Source: Glomus cerebriforme
Taxonomy: Eukaryota; Glomeromycota; Glomeromycetes; Glomerales; Glomeraceae
Direction: 5' to 3'
Length of the DNA stretch: 35,467 nucleotides
Assembly: GCA_003550305.1 (NCBI GenBank)
Contig: QKYT01000417.1
Location: forward strand, 69,360-104,826
Position numbers and translations under genes: made by a program
Notes under the pieces: model-generated
What the model saw: the letters and a program-made list of their open reading frames with translations, nothing else
Told to the model about the DNA's origin: nothing
Database searches by the model: none
In this document: positions 1 through 11,100 of the stretch, piece after piece
How the letters are laid out: each line of letters begins with the position of its first letter
Position numbering within the stretch: position 1 is the first letter of the stretch

Positions 1-2040
1 TTTTTTTTTTTTGTTGGTAACGCCTGATTTCGCCACCCACGTGACATTGGCAGAAACTTTATTAAAGCAATACACAAATACACATGTACATGAGTGAATG
101 ACTGAGCCCCCCCAAGGGGTAAACCCAATGGGGGAACTGAACAAGCTACGAAAAAAACATGAAAAATAATCGCGCTGGGAAAACTAAACTAAAGGGAAAA
201 AAAGGATGGTAAAGTCCAGTAGAGAAAAAAAACACACTAGGCGCTCTATGTAGTCCCATAAATGGCAATGGTCTTGTATATTCTGACGCGTCCGCGAGGA
301 AAGAGAAGCTGGAAAAAAGTTTTAGTCAAAAAAGAAACCCTATCTAAATCCGAGTAAAGACCGTTTATCTACCCTAAGACAACTACACGGGAGGCCAAAA
401 ATGTACCAGTCCCAAACGGACAGAAAAAAATCAGATCAGGAACCTTTATTATTGGAACCATAGACATTCGGGACCAGTGATTTGAATTTTCCTTTCGTAA
501 TCTTGTGAAACTTATTGTCATAAGCATAAGATAGAGGAATCCCGCCGAGGTTTGCGAAATGCGCATGCAAATCAGTGACCATTCTGGATAAACGATCTAC
601 TTGTTTTTCAATATTAACGTATTTCTGATCGTTAGCGGTGCGCTTAGCGTTTTTCTTTCCAGCGGCGGATTTTTTAGAGGATGACCTAGCAAAGTCAGTG
701 AGCTTATAGTCAGGTCTTTTGTTCTTCGAAGAGGAAAATTTTGCCGATAGGTAAGACAGGTCAGACGTTTCTTCCCGATTTTATCTATCTTCCATTTGAC
801 GACGAGTTCGTGGATCTTGAATTCAGCTTGGCAAGCACTGTTCAGATCATCTGAGGTTCAGAAGAACCTGATTAATTTGGGGGTACCTTTGGGATCTTTC
901 ACCAGTTTGATTGCGGCCAGGCGATGTTGGTTCATAAATTCCCTATCCTGAAAAATTAGATGTTCTTCAAAGCCTTCGCCAAAGTCAGTTAATACAGCTT
1001 GGAAGACCGTTCTTTGTTTCCATTGTACCAAAGACCAGTCCGCCAGGAACCATCTGACGAGTGTGTTGCCTAATAATATTTGCCATTGACCTTCTTCAAA
1101 TACTTTGAGTACTGAAGTTCGCAGTACTATTGTGGCCCTTACACAGGTGTATTTGCCTTGATTCGATAGGTTGGCTTTCACAAGAGAACCTAGGTGTTTG
1201 TTTATCTTTTCTGTTAATTTCTCGGCATCCCATTTATTCGGAATGTCGTATAACATTACATCACGCACGTTTGGTTGTAAATTAGGCAGTATTGTGAATC
1301 CTGTGACGATGTGAGGAGGACGCTCCTTCTTAGCCTTTTTAGGGGACTTTGGAGGTTGCGCAGAGTCATCTGCTTTCTTTGTGGGCTTTGTTTAATTCTG
1401 TGAAGTAATTTCAGGTGGTGAAGGGACAATTTTGGAAATCATTTTCTCTATCTCCATGTGATCGTCCTCCTGAAGCGGTATCTCTTGTGCTTGTGGAATG
1501 TGAGGATCATCCTGTATAACGATCGGTGTGCTCAACTGATTGCCATTGGAATTTTTTGTTGATGGCGATCCTTGGGATATTACCAAAATAGGTTTATTCC
1601 ATGCCTTGACTTTTTCCTCGATAGATAATTCTGGACGTGATATGCCGATAGTCTGAGAGGGCGTCGCACCAGCCGCAGCAAGTTTGGCTTTGAGTTCGTT
1701 GATAGTAATTTCATACCTAGTTATTTCCTCTAAGGCCTCGTCAAGACTTCATAGGTTAGCGTCCAGTATATCTTCGTAAAATTTACTCACTATTCCCCCG
1801 ATAAGAAATAGTATTGTGGGTGAAAACTGTGTATAGTCAGAAACTCCTTTGACAAAACGTCCTAGGTTATTCGTACTGCCATCTTTAAACTTCAACTCGT
1901 GCCAAAGGTTATAGTGTTGTGTGAAGGCAGTAACCTCTTCGAACTTTTTGTTACCTATGTCTTTGCACCCAAGGTTGCGAATATATTCGTTAAAAAGTTT
2001 GTCTGAATAGGTAGATACTGTTACTCCCATTTTAAATTTT
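1..2040 (-). mobile_element. Decayed non-LTR-type retroelement copy or retrocopy, poly-A end at the window edge
   Basis: The window opens with 12 T, which is a poly-A tail when read on the minus strand. It lies about 430 bases downstream of the stop of the decayed ORF at 436-2030. A degenerate ORF with an RRM-like domain followed by a 3' untranslated stretch and a genomic poly-A tail fits a LINE ORF1 region or a retroposed transcript. No endonuclease or reverse transcriptase is present and the 3' boundary coincides with the window edge, so target-site duplications cannot be tested. Base composition is clearly less AT-rich than the flanking DNA, consistent with foreign or repeat origin. The mobile-element call is an inference. 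Confidence 0.5.
436..2030 (-). pseudogene. Decayed ORF with RRM-like domain (retroelement ORF1-like)
   Basis: Starting at the ATG at 2030-2028, one minus-strand frame can be followed to about 785. It is broken by TGA at 1751-1749, TAA at 1394-1392 and TGA at 860-858. Around 780, within an A-run on the minus strand, one base is missing; the neighbouring frame then continues clearly as coding to TGA at 438-436, about 531 codons overall. Seen in order: an N-terminal part starting MGVTVSTYSDK; a Glu/Leu-rich helix; a Pro/Gln-rich linker; a Lys-rich basic patch; an RRM-like fold (RDVMLYDIP as an RNP2-like strand, then a helix and the strand CVRATIVLR, about 1265-1080); and a basic C-terminal part ending in GSNNKGS. 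Amino-acid character stays protein-like across the breaks, so they are lesions in a once-continuous gene. The exact family is not recognised. Confidence 0.6.
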
Positions 2041-2281
2041 TATTAAACAATAAATTTTTGTGAAAATTACTGCATATTTCTAATAAAATGTGAAAAGTGG
2101 GAAAAAGTTTTTTTTAATCAAAAAAATTTGGCATGACACGGAGAGTGTGACAATTATTTTACTATTATCACGTGGGGAGGGGAATTTGGGTGATCATCAC
2201 CTATATGATAATATTTTACTGGTGTATATACAGTAAGTTTAGAAAAAATGTATTTGTAACATCCCGTTATATGTCTTAAAT

Positions 2282-2321
2282 AAACTAGTTGCTACCCGTT
2301 GCTTTGCAACGGGTTTAGTTT
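2282..2321. repeat. Hairpin repeat, GC-rich stem in AT-rich DNA
   Basis: A perfect 9-bp stem (2294-2302 pairing with 2306-2314, arm ACCCGTTGC) with a TTT loop is enclosed by a further 6-bp stem (2282-2287 with 2316-2321). It stands out in composition from the surrounding DNA. An 8-base inverted match TCCGGCCA / TGGCCGGA occurs at 2325-2332 and 2743-2750 and might mark the ends of a short non-autonomous element, but this is weak. Confidence 0.45.
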
Positions 2322-3125
2322 AATTCCGGCCAGAATTATGTGTATGCCCATCAATTTCCTTTTTTGGAATCTGTGTAATGTCACGTGATCAAGTTACACA
2401 ACTGTAAAGCTTTTATTTATACAGTTAATCTAAACGTTACAAATTTTTTTAATTAGATAGATTAATTTAAATGTTTTATAAATAAGATTTATACATGTAA
2501 AATTTAATTTGGAAAACTTTTACTTAATGTAACAAAGACAGTTTCATAGATAAAATTTTAAGTTATAAGCAGTTTTTTGAAATTTTTTAAAAAATTCTTT
2601 GTTTTAGTTACACAACTGATCTTTTATTTTGATTCGCTAAACTATTTACGTTACACCTGATCTTTCTCACTTTTTTTTTATTTCTAATAATTTATTGGTT
2701 TATTTATTAAAAGTTAATAGCTAATTAAAAATTCTTCATTTTTGGCCGGATCCAATTTTCCACATAGTAGAAATATAATTTAAATTAGGAATTTGAATCG
2801 ATTCTACTAAAATCTAATTAGTCGAAAATAAAATCAGAATCGATTTAATTTTAATAATTTTATGGCATATAAATTAATTAGAAACGATTAATCAAAATCA
2901 AATTTTAGAATCGAAACTTGAGTAATGATAATCGTAAATTCGTGATGAATCATTCTAAAATTAATTCTAATTATGAGAATTGATTCCAATCCCTTAGAAC
3001 CTTATCTGCTCGAGCTGACATCAATTGAGTTTAAGAATCACACATACCGTAACTTCTTTTCAAATCCTTTTACCTGTGAAATACAACAACAAAATCTCAG
3101 CTACAATTACTCTACAATTATAGAA

Positions 3126-3575
3126 TTACAAAAAATGCCTGAATAGCATTCCTTGTTCTTGTTCTATCTCATCTATTGCGCAGAGATAAGATGTTACCGG
3201 ATACAATAACTCACCTTTGAAATAATTTTTCTTCGGAAATGATACCCTCCTTGAATTGCGCCTCTGATATATTAACTTCAGCTCCTTATGAGGAATTTTT
3301 ATACCTCAATAAATAATGTGATATCATTGGCTTGCTCGACTAATAATGATTCTAACATTGGCTTAAAAGTTGTATCAGTTTCTTGTTTCTTTGTTTGTTT
3401 TAAATCCCCTGCTACTTCCTACTTCATTACTTTTAATCCATAGGACCTTAAGAGTTCATTTACTTTCTATCTGTATTAGTTTTCATCAAAATTGTTTCTG
3501 AATATCATTTCCAAAATTTACATTTTTAACAGTTTTCTTTGTATAACAACTTTTCTGCAATTTGAACAATAACGA
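3126..3575 (-). pseudogene. Decayed gene fragment, family not recognised
   Basis: On the minus strand from about 3570 to 3299 one frame reads as protein. It runs from CSNCRKVV (a Cys pair) through NELLRSYGLKVMK and KPMLESLLVEQANDI, interrupted by in-frame stops near 3519, 3470, 3461 and 3422 and ending at TAA 3301-3299. Protein-like sequence resumes downstream in other frames: AEVNISEAQFKEGIISEEK near 3275-3215, then, past an AAAGGTGAGT string resembling a 5' splice site, LLYPVTSYLCAIDEIEQEQ to a stop at 3128-3126. The charge pattern and the shared strand support a dead gene rather than noise. The family and original length are unknown. Confidence 0.4.
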
Positions 3576-5155
3576 ACTGATCAGATATGTATTTAAAGAT
3601 AAGATTTTTTCGTTTCCAAATTAATACTCAATGTAAATGCTACCATATAGAGTAATGGATTAGGTATGATGCATTCTATCTGTAAGAAAATGAGGACAGT
3701 TCGTTAAATTATATAATAGAAAGTCCTGGTTTAATTACATTGCTACTAATAGTAACAGGAAGAAACGGTTAGATTTTTGATTAGAGCATTTTCGGTTAGA
3801 ACTTGGAAGTAAAATTCGGAATATCTATCTGTTATCAAAAGTGTAACTCTCTTACCATGTAATTCATATGATTCATTAGAAAGCAGGGCAATAGAATTCT
3901 ATTGTTCCAATATCTTTTCCATATACACCAAAACAAAATGAATAAAAAGAAGAGGGAACCCAAAAAACCAGTTTAGCGCCTAAAATATATTACGACAGTA
4001 CGTATGACGATCGGCTTATATGCATAGTATCTTTTTTACAGTAACAGTGACATATTTTTAAATTAATCTTAGCGGGTAAAAATCAATTGAATTTTAACTA
4101 TTAATTAATATTAAATGTAACTTTTATAAAAGTTTGGTTGATCTCTAAGGTTTCGTCTACAAATCGTTATAATATTCATTAAACGGAAAATAATCATGAA
4201 AATCTGCTGATCACTTTGGTGGTTTAAATATAAGGACAGCATTGCCTAAAGTAGGTGAAGAAAAACCACCGATCCAATCCCTGAACCTGCATATTTGACC
4301 CTGCTGCTATGGTAAAGATCCTCTGAAGACGGTGTGGCTGTTAATGATCGTATAATCGAACCTTTATCAACTTAAAGAATCATCTTAAAAAGTCATTTAA
4401 TAAAAAACAATAGATTATCACATAAATAAATAAAAACTTCTTTTTGGAACGAAAAAAAGAATAGGTTCCAACACTACAGTTATAATCAGAACGATAGAGA
4501 GATTTGCGTAGCCTTGCACAAAGATGACACGTTAATTTTTTAAATACCCTTTTTATGGATTGCACATTTATAATTTGTACATACAGTACTGTAGACTGAG
4601 TCGTTATTTGATTTGTAATGTTTCAATTTTATATATATTGCCTTAAAATCGTGTTGCATAAATGTTTGGAACGCTGTCTTATAAACCTTTACCTTTTGAC
4701 AAATTATAATTTGCCTAATATCTAAGGCATGCAGGATTTGCTAATTTCAGACTTGAATTAACAATTTTGGATATATGCATTGTCGCTTGCACAAAAAAAG
4801 CCACAAATTATGCTTTAGTCACGTGATCACAAATGATCAGTATATTATAAATATCAATTTCATCGCAAATAAAATTGTCAGTCTTCTTTCTCATTATTTT
4901 AAGAAAAAAAGCGTGGTTTTATTTATTTCTTTTTTTTAAAAAAAAAAACAAAATAAAAAAAAACATATGTATAATTATCTTATTTAATAATTATTTAAAC
5001 ATTTTTAAGCATTATTCGATAATCAAAACTTTTTTCATTTTCAATTTGATAATAAATCCCATCATTAAAAATTTTCAGTAATTATTCTACTTATTTATTA
5101 AAACTGAAAAAAAACCTATTATAAATATCACTTTCTATTCCATTTTAAATATATT

Positions 5156-8100
5156 ATGAATAATTCGAAAAACCTGAGTTTGCAAGAGGCCAAAGTAAAA
5201 TATATTTTCATTTTTTTTTTTAAATACTTTTAAAATTATTCACGTAAATTTCTTTAATTAGCAATTACAAGACGATGAAATTGAAGCTATAAAAGGCAAG
5301 TACGAATTAAATTAAATAAAAAAACAAAATAAATATTAAAATTTAACATAATTGCTCGTAATATGATACTATTTATAATTAAATTAATTTTAATAGCAAT
5401 CTATATGGATGATTTTGAAACCGTTATAACACGAAATGCTTGGAAGCCAGTAAGTTACTTAAATATATAAAAGAATATATTCTATTTAACCTAATCATGT
5501 TAAATTCACTTATTTTTATTTTACGTAGGTTGCTCCAACAGGTCATGAATTTAGACTTCATTTGTGTCCAAATGAAGAAGAATTAAAAAAGCATATAAAG
5601 GTTGATTTACATGTAAAGTGCGTATTATTAATTTTTGTAATTTAAAATAAGAATTTCATATTTTCCATGTGTGATATTCATCATTTTATAATAATTAATA
5701 TATTTACAAACCAAGATTTCCAAAAACATATCCCCGTATATCACCAGAAATTAAAATTGAAAATGCTCGAGGGCTTTCATCGGCACAATTAAAACAACTT
5801 CAGATTGAAGTTACTAGAAAAGTAAAAGCAAATGTCGGTCAAGAAATTGTTTATACGATAGCAGAATTTGTGCGAGAGTTTATTACAACAAATAATAAAG
5901 GAATTCCGAGCGTAGTTAAGCAACCATCTTTTCATGCACAAATGTTGAGCAGAAATGAACAAATGTCGAAGGTCTGAAATTTATAAATTTATTTATTTAA
6001 TTTTTTTTGGATAAAAATATTAAAATATTTTATTTTTAGGTTCAACATGAAAAGGAAATGGAGGAAATTAATAAAGCTAAACAAATAAAGGAACAAGAAG
6101 ACTTGAATTTAGCACAAAAAATTGAAGAAGAGACTCAGAGACGAAAAGAAAAGATGGAAGTTGAAAGACAAAAGAGAAAACAATTGAAATTTAAAGTTAG
6201 TCAAGAGTTAAATAAGTGTGGTGATCATAATTCAATGCAATTTACAACTATTGATTTTGATTCGCTAATAATGTTAGATCCCGATGATTCACAGGTATTT
6301 ATATTTAAAATTTCTTTTGTCAATAAGGGAAAAGATTAATTATTTCAACTATTACAGAGTATACCATTTAAATCAGTAATGCTCGGTCCATCCATTGGCA
6401 AAGGTGAATAAAAGTAAAAAAAAAAAAAAAAAAAATTCGTTTCGATTAATAAAAATTTAATTTATTTTAGGTCCAATTGGTATAACATATATAGTTCAGG
6501 CTACCAATTTTCAAATTAAAGAAGTATCGATACCTTTGAGGCATATTTTAGCTCTTAAAGATATTGAGATAACAAATCCACATTATTTAGAACTTGATGG
6601 CAAGAGAAAGGTTAGCAAATATCTACATTTTTATAGCTATGATTATTTCTATTTCTAATTTAATTATTTTGGATTACAATAGCTTGAGGAGATAGAAAGG
6701 GATCTTGATGTGCTGAAAAAGATACGTCATCCGAACACCGTTATGATTTATGAATCAGAACTCAAAAGGCGTTTAACCGGATGGAATTTATATATTCTTA
6801 TGGAATATGCAAGGGGTGGAACTCTTGTTGATTTATTGAAAAAATGCGGAGTTGTGAGATTATCATTAGCAAGAAAATATATGAAACAGTTATTGACGGC
6901 CCTGGAGCATATACATAACAATAATTTTGTACATAAAGGTACAAATATAATTAAGGATTTTACTTGGTTAATGATTTAATTTAAAGACATTTAATGTAAA
7001 TCTTTTAATCAGATATCAAGGCTTCAAATATATTATTTATGGAAGTTCCTGGTACGGAGGAATCCATTGCCAAATTATCTGATATTAATTATCACAGGAA
7101 GTTGTTGGGTATTGTTTATGTTGCTTTATATTATTTAAGACATCTTGAGAAACCGGAAAAGAAGTTCTCACTGACGTTCGGTTTATCAAATTCGCGGTTT
7201 ATTTATTTATTTAATATATTAATTAATTTTATGTTTAGATATGCACGAGAATTATCCATTCACTCAACAGTCATGTCTGGAAGAAATAAATAGATGGTTA
7301 TTATTGGAATTTATAATTTGTTATTTATTATTATTTTAAAAGTTTGAATTTTTATAAATTTATTGTTATTAGGCTACCGCCAGAACAAGAATCGAGACCT
7401 AACATTTATTCCAGGTAAACATTATAATCATAGTAATTTATTAAAGTAATTTACAATCCCATATTTATAAAGGCAGTTTTTTAATTATTTAGGAAAACTG
7501 ACATTTGGCATATGGGAGTAATTTTTGTACAAATGTTATTTGGATTAAAAACAACTCAATATTATAATTCTTTGGATAGCCTCTTCAGCTCTTGTATGTT
7601 AGTTATTATTAATTTCTTATCAATATTTATTAATATAATTAAATATTAATTTATATTTATTTATTTTAGCTAAACATGAAATACCAGATCCTGTAAAAAA
7701 TGTCTTAAAAAGTATGCTTCAAATGTAAGCAATTATAATTTTATTTCATTTACTTTTATTTACTTTTTTTCTTTTGTTAATAGATTGATATTTGATTTTT
7801 TAAATTTAGGGATCAAAGAAAAAGACCGACTCCATTAGAATTACTGAACAATTCCTTCTTTAATGAAGGAACATCTTTTAATGAAGATCCTGTTACAATA
7901 ATAGATCCTTCGTTAAAATATATGATATCGCCAGGTTTGTTTTAAGATGTGGATTTACAAAAGCAAGTTTTTATCTTTTGTTAATAATTCTTATCTTAAT
8001 AGGTCAACCGAATTTATCAAGGGATATACATACTTTATTTAATAAAGAAAATCATAATGAAATAGTCGGCGGTTTTAGTAGCCACCATGCTGTATCTCCG

Positions 8101-11100
8101 CCCACATTATCAACACAAAATGTTTCATTTTCAAGATATAAACTTGATTTTGAAGAACTTGCTTTTCTTGGCAGAGGCATGTATTAATGAATTGTTTGTT
8201 ATGTTACAATTTCATGTTAATAAATTTCTTTAATTTAGGTGGATTTGGTGAGGTTGTTAAGGCTAGGAATAAATTGGATGGAAGGTACGTTAAAGTACTG
8301 AGTCATTCTCGATATAACGGATCTATATAAAAATTCGTCATACCGAATTATTGTCCGTTATATCTAGAATTGGTATATATATATAGTTTCCAAATGGTAA
8401 GTATTTATTAAGTATTATAAATTTATTATTATAGATATTATGCAATTAAGAAAGTACGTCTTAATCCAAATGATATCGAGAAAACGAAAAAAATTTTAAG
8501 AGAAGTCACGACTTTATCGCGATTACATCATCAATATGTTGTTAGATATTATACGACATGGTTTGAAGGTGAACCTTTTTTTTTTTTGTAAATTTTTATT
8601 TTCGTTATTTAATATAAACAATTTTAAATTCGTTTAAACAGACTCTGACAACAGTTGGAATGATACCGAGTCATTCAGCGAAGACATTACAACAGACGAA
8701 GAATCGATATCCTCTAATACTAATGATGTAGACTTCCCAGATTCAGATGATTTTGATTTAATGCTGGAAGCTTCTTCGAATCGTGGATATTCACATATCC
8801 GTTTTGGTGAATCATCGTCGTCTGATAGTGATGATGAATTCGACTTACAAAATGAGGATTCTCCAAAAGACGCAGGATTGTATAGTGTTAGAAATAGAAC
8901 CCCTGGACCAGGAAAAAAGAATAATTCAAAAGAAGAGAAAACAAGAATTCTTTATATTCAAATGGAATACTGTGAGAATAAAACGTTAAGAGATATTATT
9001 GATCTAGGAATGAATGAAGATGAAGGATGGAAGTAGGTTGAATTTTTGATGAAACAATTTTATGATCTTTTATATAATTCTTATTATTTAAAATTTTGAA
9101 AACTAGGATTTTTAGACAAATCGTTGAAGGACTTGGTATTTGATTTTTCTTATCCTTATTTTGATAACATTTGTATAAATTAACCTAAATTTCTTATTTA
9201 ACAATGTCCTTATTTTTTAGCTCATATTCACAGACAGGTATGAACATTCAAATAGTTAATACCGAATGCGATTTATTATACTTTTTTTTATTAATTGTTT
9301 CTTATTTTATGATTAGGGAACGGTAATTAATACCCTTTCGATTTTATAAAGACAAAAAATTTTATCCTTGATACTTAATTATTTTTATAAATAGATTCAT
9401 CGTGATTTAAAACCTAGCAATATTTTCTTGGACGCTAATGGGGATGTCAAAGTAAGTTGTTCTTAATCTAGATTATTTATGGTTGTTCATTTATAATCAT
9501 AATGCTGCTTATTCAATTTTTTAACATATGTATGGATAAGATTGGCGACTTTGGATTGGCAACAACAAACAATGCTATGTTTGATCCTGGTTCATTCAGA
9601 AATGTTCAAATGGGCAACGAGGATTCTATGACTGGAGGTATGTAATTAATTAATTGAAATTTTTACTACTGTTATTTTATTTATTAAAAATTTTTTTTTT
9701 ATTTGTATTAGGCATAGGTACGACTTTATATGTCGCTCCAGAAGTAACTAGTAACGTCGTCATTGGTACGCGTTATAATCAAAAAGGTAAAAGTCGAGAA
9801 TATTGGCATATTAATTTTATTGTATGTCAAATATCGTATATTTACAATTTTATTTGTTTTGAATCATTTAGTTGACATATATTCTTTAGGTAAGTAATTA
9901 TTTGCTCCTGCCTGGCATTTATTTCTGATACTGATTTCTTCTTGATCTATTTCTTAAGGAATAATATTTTTCGAAATATGCTATAAGTTTTCTACAGAGA
10001 TGGAACGTCGTATGGTAAGAATTTAATTATTTATAAATTGTATGATAATTAATCTTAAAAAAAATCTAATAGCTATATATAATTATATTACTTGTTAGAC
10101 AATAATGAATTTACGAAAGCCTGAGATAATTTTTCCGGCAGAATTTATGATTTCTAAAAATCAAAATAAAATTAAATTGATTAGATGGTGTTTACATCAC
10201 AATGCTAAGGATCGTCCTACAAGTTTAGAAATCCTGAAAAGTGAATTATTGCCAGCAAAAATTGAAGATGAACATATGCAAGATGTCGTTAGAGCAATGG
10301 GTTTGTATTATTATTATTATTATTATTTTGGTAAAAAACAAAAATAGACGTACTTATTAAATATTATCGATACAATAGCGAAACCTAATACACCGTATTA
10401 TCGAGCATTGATGTCGAATTTATTTACTCAATCACCAGATAAATCAAAGGATTATACTTATGATTTGAATTCAGTAATTAATATGAAATTATTTTTAAAT
10501 ATTTGTAATTATTTGCAATTAAACTTATCTTTAATACCCTTTCCTTAATAGGGAAATAATTTTGACCAATTAAATGCATTAACATATATTAGAGTTCGAG
10601 ATCATATGATGAAAATATTTCGACATCATGGCGCTGTAGAGTTGAATACACCGTTGTTAATGCCAAAATGCAATCTTTACGAAGAAGATAAGAAAGCTGT
10701 TTATTTAATTGATGGTGATGGTGGTCTTGTACAGGTAATAATATATTCTTTTTTTTTTAAAAAAAATAGTTTATATTAAAGTTATATCTAAACCTTTTTA
10801 TTATTCTCATTTTTAGCTACCGTATGATTTAACTGTTCCATTTACGAGATATATTTCAAGAAATAATATAATGAATCTAAAGAGATACACATTTGATTGT
10901 GTTTACAGGTAATAATTGATTTTATGCCCCGTTTTTTTTTAAAAAAAAACAAATTATAATTTAATAAATATATTAGAGAGAGTATTGTCGGAGGTCAACC
11001 ACGTACAATGTACGAAGTTGACTTTGATATAGTTCATAGTTCTCCTGCACCTATGGTTGCCGAAGCAGAGATAATAAAGATTGTAGATGAAATCCTCTTG

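Larger units (their letters stand above)
2041..5155. other. Gene-poor AT-rich stretch upstream of GCN2
   Basis: About 3.1 kb without an intact gene. It holds the hairpin at 2282-2321 and the decayed coding fragment at 3126-3575. A somewhat GC-richer pocket at about 4190-4345 has short open readings on both strands but nothing recognisable. A CACGTG core within GTCACGTGATCA lies near 4818-4829, about 330 bases before the GCN2 start, and could be an E-box-type bHLH site. Short ORFs at 4380-4565 (minus) and 4875-5081 (plus) look like chance products of AT-rich DNA. Confidence 0.5.

Noticed and set aside
369..566. 65-aa minus ORF in the first kilobase
   Set aside because: It lies in the shifted frame; the neighbouring frame (AKRTANDQKYVNIEKQ and onward to 436) is clearly the coding one after the frameshift near 780.
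10303..10328. TAT trinucleotide run
   Set aside because: A simple microsatellite within a GCN2 intron, with no sign of function.
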